Below are positions 37,726 through 46,625 of a stretch of 64,000 bases of DNA, piece after piece. The DNA comes from Glaciecola punicea ACAM 611. Its GTDB lineage: Bacteria; Pseudomonadota; Gammaproteobacteria; Enterobacterales; Alteromonadaceae. Location: assembly GCF_000252165.1 (NCBI RefSeq), contig NZ_BAET01000030.1:62001-126000 (forward strand). The letters run 5' to 3'. Under the pieces are notes generated by a model. That model saw nothing but the letters and a program-made list of their open reading frames with translations. It had not been told where the DNA came from and did not search any database. The translations under genes were made by a program, and so were the position numbers. The first letter of the stretch is position 1. Every line of letters begins with the position of its first letter.

Positions 37726-38403
37726 CTAGGCTTTTCGCGCTAAAAAAATAGTATGCCGGCTGCCCTTTCCTTTGCGTGCTCTAGCAATGCGAGTACTGAC
37801 TTCATACCCCGCTTTCTTTAATCTAAGCGTAAATAAGTTATCTGGCCCAGCGGACCATATTGCCAGCACCCCTTTAGGTAAAAGGGTTTGATAAATATCT
37901 TTAAGCCCACTTAAGGAATATATCCAATCATTGTCGCGTTGAGTTAGGCCTTCAGGACCGTTGTCTACATCCAGTAAAATGGCGTTATAGGTAGGCGCGC
38001 GCGTGGCCAATAGTGTTTTAATATCCCCTATGTGCACCTTAGTGCGGGGATTATCAAGTGGATTTTTTGCACACCTCCCCAAAGGGCCCTTATTCCACTG
38101 AACTACCTCAGGTACCAGCTCCGCTACCGTCACGGTTGCGCTGTTGTTAGTGGCGCCAAGCGCGGCAGCTAAGGTGTACCCCATGCCTAATCCGCCCACT
38201 AATACATGCGCGTTTTTAGTAGTGCTTATATGAGCGCAGCCAAGTGTAGCCAGCTCTTGCTCTGAGTTGTACACGCGGCTGTTCATCAATTCTCCGCGTA
38301 TACCGGATAGTTTTATCGAAAACTCTTCATCGCGCCTAGACAGGGTTAACTCGCCGCCATTGTTGGGTATAATGGCTTTACCCAGATACACCCAGGGGAT
38401 CAT
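37726..38403 (-). CDS. Spermidine-synthase-like methyltransferase-fold protein
   Basis: A 225-residue protein with the spermidine-synthase Rossmann fold: VLVGGLGMGYTLAAAL (GGGxG-type loop), VTVAELVPEVVQWN (acidic ligand at the end of strand 2), HIGDIKTLL and AILLDVDNGP. The N-terminal beta domain has GELMNSRVYNSEQELATLG, matching the region before the GGG loop in polyamine synthases. It lacks much of the aminopropyl-acceptor pocket and may be a methyltransferase-like relative rather than a true spermidine synthase. Confidence 0.78.
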   Translation of the reverse strand: MIPWVYLGKAIIPNNGGELTLSRRDEEFSIKLSGIRGELMNSRVYNSEQELATLGCAHISTTKNAHVLVGGLGMGYTLAAALGATNNSATVTVAELVPEVVQWNKGPLGRCAKNPLDNPRTKVHIGDIKTLLATRAPTYNAILLDVDNGPEGLTQRDNDWIYSLSGLKDIYQTLLPKGVLAIWSAGPDNLFTLRLKKAGYEVSTRIARARKGKGSRHTIFLARKA

Positions 38404-38463
38404 AAGGCCGCCTTACAAGCTAATGTAACAACAATAGTATTGAGCATGTTGGCCTGCCTTTTA

Positions 38464-40023
38464 TTACTTTTCACCAATCCACTGTACTCTGTATAAGTCT
38501 CTGCGCTTGTCTAAATAGTTACGTACTGAACCTTCGTTCTTAAGCTTCTCAAGCTTGTCTAAATCCAAATCGGCAATCAGCATCATTTCCGTATTAGGGG
38601 TTGTTTCAGACACAATAGCATCGTGTGGGAAGGCAAAGTCGGAAGGTGAAAAGACGGCGGTTTGTGCATACTGAATGTCGACATTGTCTACTTTAGGCAG
38701 GTTCCCTACGCTGCCCGCAATAGCAACGTAACACTCGTTTTCAATGGCGCGAGCTTGAGCACAGCGGCGTACACGCAAGTACCCATTTTTGGTGTCAGTC
38801 CAAAACGGTACACATAAAATTTGTATTTCTTCTTCTGACAAAATACGCGCAAGCTCTGGAAACTCAACGTCATAACATATTAAAATACCTATTTTGCCAA
38901 AATCAGTTTCAAACGCAGCGAGTTTGTCGCCGCCTTTCATCAGCCAGCCATTTTTTTCATAAGGCGTGGGATGCAGTTTATATTGGCTTTCAACACGGCC
39001 GTCTCGGTGACACAAGTAAGCGACGTTATACAGCTCATTATCTTCAATTAAGGGCATTGAACCGGCCACAATATTAATATTGTAGCTTACTGCCAGCTCC
39101 GATATTGCCGTTAACAGCTCTTCGGTGTACTCGGCTAAATGCCAAATAGCGTCTATGGGTGCGTCTGAATCGCTTAGACCCATAAGCGGTGCATTAAAAA
39201 ACTCGGGCAGCACGGCTAAGTCGCATTTATAGTCAGACAGCGCGTCAATAAAGTACTCAACCTGCTGGAGCAGTTCAGCCACATCGTCAAAATAGCGCAT
39301 TTGCCACTGCACCAATCCTAAGCGGGCACTTGAATATTTACTTGCTAATAAAGAGGGTTTTTCTGCGTCGTAGTACATGTTGTGCCACTGCAGTAAAGTA
39401 GCGTAGCCATGTGAGGCTTTATCTTCGGGTAAGTAAGCTTTTAGTATTTGCTTAACCACAAAACCGTTGCTCATTTGAAACGAGAGCGTTGGGTCGTGGA
39501 TCTCTTTTTCTTTTACTTGCTCAATATATTCATACGGCGTCATCTTATCTGCGTATTGAGAATAGTTAGGAATACGCCCGCCCGCCATAATACTTTTTAA
39601 ATTGAGGTTACGGCATAGCTCTTTGCGCGCCTCGTACAAGCGGCGACCTAAGCGCATGCCGCGATATTCTGGGTCTACGAAAAAATCTACCCCATACATT
39701 ACGTCGCCTTTCGGATCGTGAGTAGTAATGTAGGCATCGCCAGTTATTTCTTCGTAGGTGTGTTTGTCACCAAATTTTTCGTAATCAACAATCACCGCAA
39801 AGGCGGCCGCGATGACTTTACCGTTGTCTACTATACAAATTTGTCCGTCGGCAAAGGTATTTATTTGTGCTTGATAGCGCTTTTTCGAAAGTGCCCCACC
39901 GTTGTTTTTATACACAATATTCATAAGCGCTTGAATATCTTCGAAGTCATCAAGGGTTAAATGCCGTAATTCAATATGTGTTCCGGTTTCTTCAATCGAG
40001 TTGGGTGAATTGTCGTCGTTCAC
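38464..40023 (-). CDS. GNAT acetyltransferase fused to carbon-nitrogen hydrolase
   Basis: A 519-residue fusion. Residues about 15-200 are a GNAT domain (FVDPEYRGMRLGRRLYEARK, the acetyl-CoA loop). Residues about 225-505 are a nitrilase-superfamily amidase with the full triad: Glu in LAVLPEFFN, Lys in YKLHPTPYE, Cys in GILICYDVEFPEL. The protein could acylate an amine and hydrolyse an amide, or the two could act on successive steps. It is divergent from an RLAN/ATP-grasp gene and a GNAT-C39 gene, which repeat the theme of a GNAT joined to a hydrolase. This fusion type is known in sequence databases but its substrate is not. Confidence 0.92.
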   Translation of the reverse strand: MNDDNSPNSIEETGTHIELRHLTLDDFEDIQALMNIVYKNNGGALSKKRYQAQINTFADGQICIVDNGKVIAAAFAVIVDYEKFGDKHTYEEITGDAYITTHDPKGDVMYGVDFFVDPEYRGMRLGRRLYEARKELCRNLNLKSIMAGGRIPNYSQYADKMTPYEYIEQVKEKEIHDPTLSFQMSNGFVVKQILKAYLPEDKASHGYATLLQWHNMYYDAEKPSLLASKYSSARLGLVQWQMRYFDDVAELLQQVEYFIDALSDYKCDLAVLPEFFNAPLMGLSDSDAPIDAIWHLAEYTEELLTAISELAVSYNINIVAGSMPLIEDNELYNVAYLCHRDGRVESQYKLHPTPYEKNGWLMKGGDKLAAFETDFGKIGILICYDVEFPELARILSEEEIQILCVPFWTDTKNGYLRVRRCAQARAIENECYVAIAGSVGNLPKVDNVDIQYAQTAVFSPSDFAFPHDAIVSETTPNTEMMLIADLDLDKLEKLKNEGSVRNYLDKRRDLYRVQWIGEK

Positions 40024-40463
40024 AGGTGTCTCCGTAAATGGTGGCTGCTAGTTTTGTTAGCTAATAATATGGTCAAGGTTTAGCGGCAGTAGGTTCGATA
40101 TGTAAGAGCTACATCACTATGAGCGCTGTTATGTGCCTGCAAGATAGAGCAGGTACATTAAAAAAGCAATGGGGTCACAGAAACTAAGAAACTAGAGAGG
40201 CCTGGTTAAATTAGTTTCTCTTGCTAACATCTGTTACATCCTCTATATTCGCGGCTCCACACCATGCCCAATTTTCTACCTAAGCACACCATGCACGCTA
40301 CAACAAATGCAGCGCCAGCGACCTATATAAATAGCGCCAGCGACCTATATAAATGGGTAAGACAATGCAGCAATACTGCACATATTGTTTAGTAAAACTT
40401 GTTGATTAAGCAGCATATCCGCTTATTATATTTACTCTCACATTAGGAACGCTCGGAACAAAA
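40024..40463. other. Divergent intergenic region between the two arms of the GNAT/ATP-grasp cluster
   Basis: These 440 bases hold no gene. They contain the tandem repeat at 40311-40354 and a single AATGGGGTCA (about 40169) that resembles part of the REP-like motif seen at 59636. Promoters for both arms must lie here; no confident hexamers were picked. Confidence 0.4.
40311..40354. repeat. Exact 22-bp tandem duplication
   Basis: Two identical 22-bp units, 40311-40332 and 40333-40354, begin AGCGCCAGCGACC and end TATATAAAT. The unit lies about 110 bases before the ATP-grasp start; the AT-rich end could supply or duplicate a -10-like element. Confidence 0.85.
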
Positions 40464-41954
40464 ATGTCTATCACATTAATAGTCAGTGACTACGGTCAGC
40501 AAATTTCTGGTGTGCAAGCACAAGTATTGAGTTTTGCAGAGTATTTAGCGCAGTACCCGAAGGCGAATGAGCAAAAGACGAGAGTCATAAACTTGTGCGA
40601 TACAGAGCAGTATCTCAGTGAGGGATATTACTGTTCATTGCTGGCTCAGGCGCGCCAGCATGAAGTGTTACCCAGTGTCAGCACTATTGTCGATATTGGC
40701 TCACAGCTTCAAAACGGCGGCGAAATGCAGTTAATTTTGCCCAGCCATTTTAATAAAGCCTTAAATGCTGAGCTAAACGGGACAGGCTCTAGTGCTGAAA
40801 CATTTGAACTGCCAATATACTGTGGCAATACCGCTTCAGTGAGCTTTACCCGCTTGGCGAATTATTTATTTATGCAGTGCCGACTGCCCTTGTTAACTGC
40901 TCGCTTTAGTAAAAGTGGTGATCTTTGGCGTGCATTTCTTAAAAAGAAATCTATTACTAGTTTGACTGAAGACCAATTTAGCGATTTTCATACGCAGCTT
41001 GAGAAGTTTACACAGCAAGTTTGGCGAAGCCGCACTAAAACCAAAAAGCACCGCTGGGATATGGCTATTCTGGTAAATTCAAAAGAAGAGACACCGCCAA
41101 GTGATAGCAAAGCCTTAAAGCTTTTTGTAAAGGCGGCATCGCAGCTTGGCATTAAAGCGGAATTAGTAGAATACGACAACTGCATTGATTATCGCAGCTT
41201 TGTTGCCCGTTTCGACGCGCTGTTTATTCGCGAAACAACCTCCATCAAAAGTCATACCTACGAATTAGCAAGAGCCGCTGAAAAAGAAGGTATTGTGGTA
41301 ATAGATGACCCTAGTTCTATACTTCGCTGCTGCAATAAAGTGTTTTTGCATGATGCCTTTAGTTACCATAAAATACCGTCACCCAAAACGCGCTTTGTGA
41401 CTAACTACACGCCAGAAACCTTAACAGATTTAGCCGATACCTTCGGTTTCCCGATGATTTTGAAACTGCCTGAAAGCGCCTTTTCACTGGGCGTATATAA
41501 GGTTAAAGACGAAGCCGCGCTGCTTGAAAAATTAAAAGAAATGATAAAAGTGTCAGCGCTAGTGCTGGTGCAAGAATATTTATTCACTGAATACGACTGG
41601 CGCATTGGCGTGTTGAATAACAAGCCTATTTTTGCCTGCCGCTATTTTATGGCGCCTAACCACTGGCAAATATACAACCATGCAAACAACAGTGAAGCTG
41701 GTATGGCGCAAACCTTACCCACCTTTGAAGTGCCTAAAAATGTGCTCAGCAGCGCCATAAAAGCCTGCCGCTTTATTGGCAATGGCTTATATGGCGTTGA
41801 CATTAAAGAAGCCAACGGTAAAGCCTATGTTATTGAAGTAAATGACAACCCCAATATCGATACCGAGGTTGAAGACAAGTACGCCGGCAAAGAGCTGTAT
41901 ATGGAGATTATGCAAGAATTTGTGAATCGTTTAGAAGCCAGAGGGCGTAAGTAA
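40464..41954 (+). CDS. RLAN-domain RimK-like ATP-grasp ligase
   Basis: A 496-residue protein. Residues 1-150 match the RimK-like ATP-grasp N-terminal (RLAN) domain, including FELPIYCGNTASVSFTRLAN. The ATP-grasp part (about 210-490) shows FDALFIRETTS, VIDDPSSILRCCNKVFLHD, FPMILKLPESAFSLGVYKV (nucleotide-binding Lys and loop), VQEYLFTEYDWRIGVLNN and the metal-binding VIEVNDNPNID. RimK-type ligases join an amino acid to a carboxylate, often of a peptide or protein. Its stop overlaps the next start by one base (TAATG), so it is co-translated with the GNAT-C39 gene. Confidence 0.9.
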   Translation: MSITLIVSDYGQQISGVQAQVLSFAEYLAQYPKANEQKTRVINLCDTEQYLSEGYYCSLLAQARQHEVLPSVSTIVDIGSQLQNGGEMQLILPSHFNKALNAELNGTGSSAETFELPIYCGNTASVSFTRLANYLFMQCRLPLLTARFSKSGDLWRAFLKKKSITSLTEDQFSDFHTQLEKFTQQVWRSRTKTKKHRWDMAILVNSKEETPPSDSKALKLFVKAASQLGIKAELVEYDNCIDYRSFVARFDALFIRETTSIKSHTYELARAAEKEGIVVIDDPSSILRCCNKVFLHDAFSYHKIPSPKTRFVTNYTPETLTDLADTFGFPMILKLPESAFSLGVYKVKDEAALLEKLKEMIKVSALVLVQEYLFTEYDWRIGVLNNKPIFACRYFMAPNHWQIYNHANNSEAGMAQTLPTFEVPKNVLSSAIKACRFIGNGLYGVDIKEANGKAYVIEVNDNPNIDTEVEDKYAGKELYMEIMQEFVNRLEARGRK

Positions 41955-43144
41955 TGTCGTCAAATAGAGTTGGCGTAACGCGCATAGAAGCTGCTTTTAG
42001 GCAGGCAACCATGGCCGACGTCAATGCGCTAACAGAGCTTGAAAACACTTGTTTTCAGACCGACCGCCTGTCTAGGCGGCAGTTTAAATACTGGATAAAA
42101 GCGCAAAATAAAGTGCTACTGCTGGCAACCATAAACGACACTATTGTTGGCTATGGATTAGTTATTTTGCGTAAAGGCACTAGCCTAGCGCGACTTTATT
42201 CGCTAGCCTTATTAAATGCGCACCGGGGTAAAGGCATTGCTGGGGCACTAATGCGTCTATTAGAAGAAGCTTGCATCGAACATAAACGTGCTTATTTACG
42301 TTTAGAAGTATCTGAAAAAAACGCCACCGCGATTTCACTGTATGCGTCTATGGATTATAAAAAATTCGGCTATTATCCGCATTATTACGAAGACGACTCA
42401 AACGCAGTGCGTATGCAAAAACCTATTATGCAAGGTCAGCAAAGCGCACGTTTGGCAGCCTACCCTTACTATGCACAATCGACAGAGTTTACCTGCGGGC
42501 CAGCATCGTTGTTAATGGCGATGGCGAAACTCGACAATAATATTGCCTTAGCGCAAAATGCAGAGCTTGACATATGGAGAACCGCGACCACCATATTTAT
42601 GACCTCTGGGCACGGCGGTTGCCACCCTTTAGGCCTAGCTATAGCCGGGGTTAATAATGGCTTTAGCAGCGAAGTGTTTATAAATCAAGAGGTACCTTTG
42701 TTCTTAGCTGGTGTGCGCCAAGCGCATAAAAAAGATGTTATTGCACAGGTAGAGCACGATTTTGTCGATAAAGCGCAGCGAGCTGGTGTGAAGGTTAACT
42801 ACAAAGATTACACCACCAACGATATAGCCGATGCACTTAACACCGGTGCTAGCGTAATGTGCTTGTTGAGTAGCTATCAGTTCGACGGTTTCAAAGGCCC
42901 GCATTGGGTCGCAGTTACGCATATAGATGAGGACTTTATGTACATTCACGACCCTGACATTGACTTTAAAGACGCTACTCAAATTAACGAAGGCGAAAAC
43001 GACAGTAGTTATAGGCAGCACGTGCCGGTGAGCTTATTAAATTTTGAACGTTATACTCGATTCGGCAAAGCAAAGCTACGCACAGCCCTTATACTGCGAT
43101 TGGTAAGCTCATCGTTAAACCAAAGCAGCACACTAAAACCTTAA
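41954..43144 (+). CDS. GNAT acetyltransferase fused to a C39-type cysteine peptidase
   Basis: A 396-residue fusion. The GNAT domain (residues 12-155) contains LARLYSLALLNAHRGKGIAG, and its final strand ends in LYASMDYKKFGYYPHYY. The C39-like peptidase (about 165-380) carries the catalytic Cys in STEFTCGPASLLMAMA and His/Asp in PHWVAVTHID...YIHDPD. C39 peptidases usually cleave after double-glycine leaders, but free members act on other peptides. Coupling to the ATP-grasp gene suggests that one enzyme forms a peptide bond while the other trims or acylates the product. Confidence 0.88.
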   Translation: MSSNRVGVTRIEAAFRQATMADVNALTELENTCFQTDRLSRRQFKYWIKAQNKVLLLATINDTIVGYGLVILRKGTSLARLYSLALLNAHRGKGIAGALMRLLEEACIEHKRAYLRLEVSEKNATAISLYASMDYKKFGYYPHYYEDDSNAVRMQKPIMQGQQSARLAAYPYYAQSTEFTCGPASLLMAMAKLDNNIALAQNAELDIWRTATTIFMTSGHGGCHPLGLAIAGVNNGFSSEVFINQEVPLFLAGVRQAHKKDVIAQVEHDFVDKAQRAGVKVNYKDYTTNDIADALNTGASVMCLLSSYQFDGFKGPHWVAVTHIDEDFMYIHDPDIDFKDATQINEGENDSSYRQHVPVSLLNFERYTRFGKAKLRTALILRLVSSSLNQSSTLKP

Positions 43145-43280
43145 GCTAAAAGAGCAAACAAAGTCTCCATATATACCAAGACCGAAGGAGTTTTGCACGC
43201 ACGTTCTTATCAACTGCCTAAGTTCCCATTTGCAATTGGTGCAAATACTTTTTAACGGGTAACCCCGACCGCGGTATTTA

Positions 43281-44081
43281 TTATCTTAGGTAGCCCTCAA
43301 TGCCCCGTTCTAAATCTGCTTGCGAGATCCGTCCGGTATGACTGTAGACTAGCTTGCCGTTAACGTCGAAGAACAGTGTGACTGGCAGGCTGAAAAGTCC
43401 CTTGTTTGTGGCAATTTCGCCTTTGGTATCTATGAGTACGTGTTGAAAATTGATGCCTTCACGCTGCAGAAACTGTGCTACCGTTGGGCTTGCTTCGCGC
43501 TGATTTAGTGAAATGAAGGTGACATTGTTATAGCGCTGCTCAGCTGCCATCAACACAGGCATTTCTTGTAGGCAAGGATCACAAGAAGTCGCCCACAAGT
43601 TGACAACAACCGGTTGTTGCTGACTAATATCCCTTATTTTAATCTCTTGTCCATTTAGCTGCATAAAAGTGCTTTGCGGGAGCACGGTATGTGAACGCGC
43701 TAAGGTAATTACCAAGCTAAATACCGCATATGTGCCTAACATAGTAAACGTCCCGCTAAGGAGCGCTCTACGCTGTTTACCTTGGCGAAGCTTTACAAAT
43801 AAAACAAGCGCAAAGCCAACGAAGGCGCCTGCATAATCAAGGTCGCCGTCGCGTATATCGAGCATGTGCCAAAGGCTGTTGTAGCTATCAAAAAAGCGCA
43901 GTACAAATACCAGCCTGCCAAGCACCAAACCCGCTAGAAGCATCGTTAGCATGACATCTGACGCACGGCCTTTATATTTTCTTGCCACTATAAGCGTTAC
44001 TATAAAACCAATTATTACGCTAATTAACGCTAATACGGGTGATACAGATAACGCAAAAGGGCCAAAATTAGAGGAAGTCAT
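43281..44081 (-). CDS. Membrane-anchored TlpA-like thioredoxin
   Basis: A 266-residue protein. The first ~130 residues form four helices (17-32, 44-62, 83-95, 107-125); LAGLVLGRLVFVLRFF resembles the GxxLGR segment of prolipoprotein diacylglyceryl transferases, but the catalytic parts of Lgt are missing. The C-terminal TlpA/ResA domain (about 140-266) has WATSCDPCLQEMP (CxxC) and the LPVTLFFD cis-proline loop. It likely reduces disulfides in the periplasm. The gene is monocistronic. Confidence 0.83.
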   Translation of the reverse strand: MTSSNFGPFALSVSPVLALISVIIGFIVTLIVARKYKGRASDVMLTMLLAGLVLGRLVFVLRFFDSYNSLWHMLDIRDGDLDYAGAFVGFALVLFVKLRQGKQRRALLSGTFTMLGTYAVFSLVITLARSHTVLPQSTFMQLNGQEIKIRDISQQQPVVVNLWATSCDPCLQEMPVLMAAEQRYNNVTFISLNQREASPTVAQFLQREGINFQHVLIDTKGEIATNKGLFSLPVTLFFDVNGKLVYSHTGRISQADLERGIEGYLR

Positions 44082-44611
44082 TATTCGCCCATTACTGTGA
44101 GTGATGCACTTAAGTGTGGATCAGTGTGCCGGCTTGCACACAGCCGGCTCAATCCAACGCTAACAACTTGATTGCACAGATTCATTCAACTCTCCACATC
44201 AATGTTTTAATAACAATTTTAGTTTTGCTTGCTACATTAGCAAAGTTAAGCGTGCATAAATAAAGAATTGAATGCATTAAAACATAAATTTTGTTTTCGA
44301 TTACTTAATGACATTCTTATTCTAGGCCTATTGCTGCCCTTAGATTTACTGCTAAACAGCAAAAAAAGCGCACTTTTCTATTGAAAGCCCTATCAGTTGA
44401 GCAAGTAGTAGTGGTCCGGTCCCAGTAATGCATAGTTTTTAATTCCTACAGATGGATACACTAATTTTCTTGGTGCTATTCAGGGCTTCAGCCCAAAGCG
44501 GCCAGTAGTCCCGATGCTGCAAAGCCTAAAAACGAGCTGCAACAGCTGGCTACATCAGCGAATAGTAAGCCGGTGGTCGTAAAGAAAAAGTAGCCCCTAG
44601 TAAGGTGGTGA
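44082..44611. other. Gene-poor region with a possible C-terminal gene fragment
   Basis: No intact gene is seen in 530 bases. The plus-strand frame 44480-44593 reads LQPKAASSPDAAKPK, then NELQQLATSANSKPV and a Lys-rich end before TAG. This resembles the Ala/Lys/Pro-rich tail of a cytosolic protein, but there is no start codon, so it may be a relic left beside the vapBC insertion. Confidence 0.35.
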
Positions 44612-45028
44612 TTATTTCGTCCAATCTTCAATACTAAGACCCTTCACACGTGCAAACTCTTTGGTATTATTAGTGACTAATACGCAATCTACGGCGATCG
44701 CGTGACCTGCTATTGCGTTATCATTGGCACCGATGGTAGTGCCGCTGTCACTTAAGTGTTTTTTTATTTTTGTTGTGGCGTCAACCGCTTCTTTATCCCA
44801 TGGTAAAACACTTTCAATCCGTGACATAAATTCATCCACGATGACATTGTGTTTGGGGGATAACTTTTTGCCAATAGCACCAAACCTCATTTCTGCATAT
44901 GTAATAGCAGAAACTACAAGCCGGTCTTTGGCTTCGACATGTTTTTGCAATATTTTGAGTAACTCTAAAGGGCGTTCACGCATAATGAAAGAACAAATAT
45001 TTGTATCTAACATGTATGTCTTTTTCAA
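44612..45028 (-). CDS. vapC: VapC-type PIN-domain RNase toxin
   Basis: A 138-residue PIN-domain protein: MLDTNICSFIM (first acidic residue), TYAEMRFGA (conserved Glu), GANDNAIAGHAIA (third acidic cluster) and VTNNTKEFARVKGL...EDW at the end. VapC toxins cleave tRNA or rRNA. The start is TTG at 45028, overlapping the vapB stop as TTGA; AGGG lies upstream at proper distance. An internal ATG at 45013 is possible but has no ribosome site and would trim the N terminus. All catalytic acids are intact. Confidence 0.93.
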   Translation of the reverse strand: MKKTYMLDTNICSFIMRERPLELLKILQKHVEAKDRLVVSAITYAEMRFGAIGKKLSPKHNVIVDEFMSRIESVLPWDKEAVDATTKIKKHLSDSGTTIGANDNAIAGHAIAVDCVLVTNNTKEFARVKGLSIEDWTK

Positions 45029-45252
45029 AATGATACCCTACCGTCGGTAACTACATCGGTGCGCTCATCCATAAAATCATCGTCAGCTTTATCAACTAAC
45101 GAGAAAGTCGACCATGATTTGCGTCTAGGCGTTAACACGATTGAATCACCGTTTCGAGTGATTTCAACTTCGTTTATCCCTTCGAATTCTAATTCCTTGG
45201 GTATCCTAACCGCTTGGCTTTTGCCATTTGTAAACAATGAAGCAGTTGCCAT
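45025..45252 (-). CDS. vapB: VapB-type antitoxin
   Basis: A 75-residue AbrB/SpoVT-fold antitoxin: MATASLFTNGKSQAVRIPKE is the classical swapped-hairpin DNA-binding start, and the C-terminal DKADDDFMDERTD is the acidic segment that plugs the toxin. A longer frame from 45324 would run through its own promoter; ATG 45252 fits the family. It overlaps vapC by four bases. The dimer should bind the inverted repeat at 45295-45331 with VapC and repress the operon. Confidence 0.93.
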   Translation of the reverse strand: MATASLFTNGKSQAVRIPKELEFEGINEVEITRNGDSIVLTPRRKSWSTFSLVDKADDDFMDERTDVVTDGRVSF

Positions 45253-45286
45253 ATTGTGTCGCCTATGTATAAGTCTAGTATATATT

Positions 45287-45331
45287 ATTGTATGTTCAAC
45301 CATGTATATGTCAAGCATATACATGGTTGAA
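45287..45331 (-). promoter_or_regulatory. vapBC promoter and palindromic operator
   Basis: On the minus strand, TTGACA (45309-45314) and TACAAT (45287-45292) form a sigma-70 promoter with a 16-base spacer, 35 bases upstream of vapB. Overlapping it is a perfect inverted repeat with 16-bp arms, 45295-45310 and 45316-45331 (TTCAACCATGTATATG and its complement), with a 5-base centre. The -35 box lies over the dyad axis, ideal for autorepression. Confidence 0.8.
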
Positions 45332-45631
45332 TATATGTCAGTTTTAAGTATGACAGCAGAAGTAAGATCGCACTTTCAAGGCCTTTGGGAAGCTCTTCGT
45401 ATATCTTAAAAAGTTTTAAGCTGTTGATACATATATTTTCTAAATTTCAAGTTCTTCGTTAAACGAGCTTATATTGGCATATATCAATTAATAATAAGGA
45501 AGATCTTGTTTACCAACTTCCCAAATATTTAAAAATAGCAGACAAGATATATAAAGTCTTTTACTAAGCACTTATGATCGAAGCGACCTATACTTACATA
45601 AGAAGAGTGATATAACTCAGCGATAGCAATT

Positions 45632-46282
45632 ATGAAGCCTACTTTAGAAAAGCACAAAATAGCGTCGCGTGCTAGACAGCGATTTTATAACATCAAAGTT
45701 ATACTAAGACTTGGCTTTGTGTTAATGACAGCAACAATAGCAGGCACTGCGATGGCAAATTCTACATCAAGCCCACAAATAAAACTCAGCACCGCCGCTG
45801 AAGCCCAAAATTGGATAGTGGTAAACGACACCGTAATGGGCGGCCGTTCTCAAGCTAGCATAAAGCTAGGCGCTGATCACATGCGCTTTGATGGCGACTT
45901 GTCTATGCTAAACAACGGTGGTTTTGCTTCTATAAGACGGGTAGATGAGCCGATAAACTGGCAGGCCAGCACACCCATGCAAATTGTGGTGAAAGGCGAC
46001 GGTCGCACGTATCAATTTCGCCTTCGCACTGACCGTTATATCGATGGCGTAGCCTACGTGGCGCCGTTTCAAACTGTAAAAGGTGAATGGCAAACGATTC
46101 GTTTCACCACTAATGACTTTACCCCGCAGTTCAGAGGCCGCTTAGTGCCGCGCGCACCAGCCCTCACTTTTGCCGACGTTACTCAGCTTGGATTTATGCT
46201 AGCTGATGGCGCACCGGGCGAGTTTGCGCTTGATATTAAGGAAATTTCCCAAGGTAGTGAAGGTAGCCAACATTCGCTATAG
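45632..46282 (+). CDS. CIA30-family exported protein
   Basis: A 216-residue protein with a signal-like helix (LRLGFVLMTATIAGTAMANS, about 27-46) followed by a CIA30 (NDUFAF1-like) beta-sandwich: WIVVNDTVMGGRSQA, NNGGFASIR, YQFRLRTD, FRGRLVPRAPAL and LGFMLADGAPGEFALDI. In mitochondria CIA30 is a complex I assembly factor; bacterial exported versions have unknown roles and may bind carbohydrate. It heads a probable operon with the 105-residue and DUF4919 genes (25-base gap, then a 13-base overlap). Confidence 0.85.
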   Translation: MKPTLEKHKIASRARQRFYNIKVILRLGFVLMTATIAGTAMANSTSSPQIKLSTAAEAQNWIVVNDTVMGGRSQASIKLGADHMRFDGDLSMLNNGGFASIRRVDEPINWQASTPMQIVVKGDGRTYQFRLRTDRYIDGVAYVAPFQTVKGEWQTIRFTTNDFTPQFRGRLVPRAPALTFADVTQLGFMLADGAPGEFALDIKEISQGSEGSQHSL

Positions 46283-46307
46283 CGTGAGGAAATAAGGAAG
46301 TATTAAC

Positions 46308-46625
46308 ATGGATTGGAAAACATTTACTGCGCAATCTAGACAAGCGCAGGTTACCTTTTTAATGAAGCTGGCGGAAGTGTCACTCCGTGCGGCCGTGATT
46401 GAGTCTTTTAGAGCCTTGGAGTCGGGCTTGGAAAAAGCGTTTGTTATGGCTTACCCTGAGCTCAACGCAAGTGATTTTAGAAGCCCTGCACAAATGCAAA
46501 AACAAGCCTTCATTGCTAAAGTAGACACCTACTTCAACGAACAAGTGTCGGTGTTGTGCGCAAAATATATATCTTTAAAAGTATGGCTTGATGAACAAAA
46601 TAAGGATCGTCAGTGCAGCAGGTAG
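46308..46625 (+). CDS. 105-residue helical protein of unknown function
   Basis: A soluble, largely helical protein (MDWKTFTAQSRQAQVTFLMK at the start, a central EVSLRAAVIESFRALE helix and a C-terminal ICAKYISLKVWLDE-like helix). It has no signal peptide or membrane segment. AAGGAAG precedes the ATG. Its end overlaps the DUF4919 gene by 13 bases, supporting co-expression. No family is recognised. Confidence 0.65.
   Translation: MDWKTFTAQSRQAQVTFLMKLAEVSLRAAVIESFRALESGLEKAFVMAYPELNASDFRSPAQMQKQAFIAKVDTYFNEQVSVLCAKYISLKVWLDEQNKDRQCSR

Noticed and set aside
45336-45409. 24-codon frame starting inside the vapBC operator
   Set aside because: No ribosome site and no recognisable sequence; its start is part of the palindrome.
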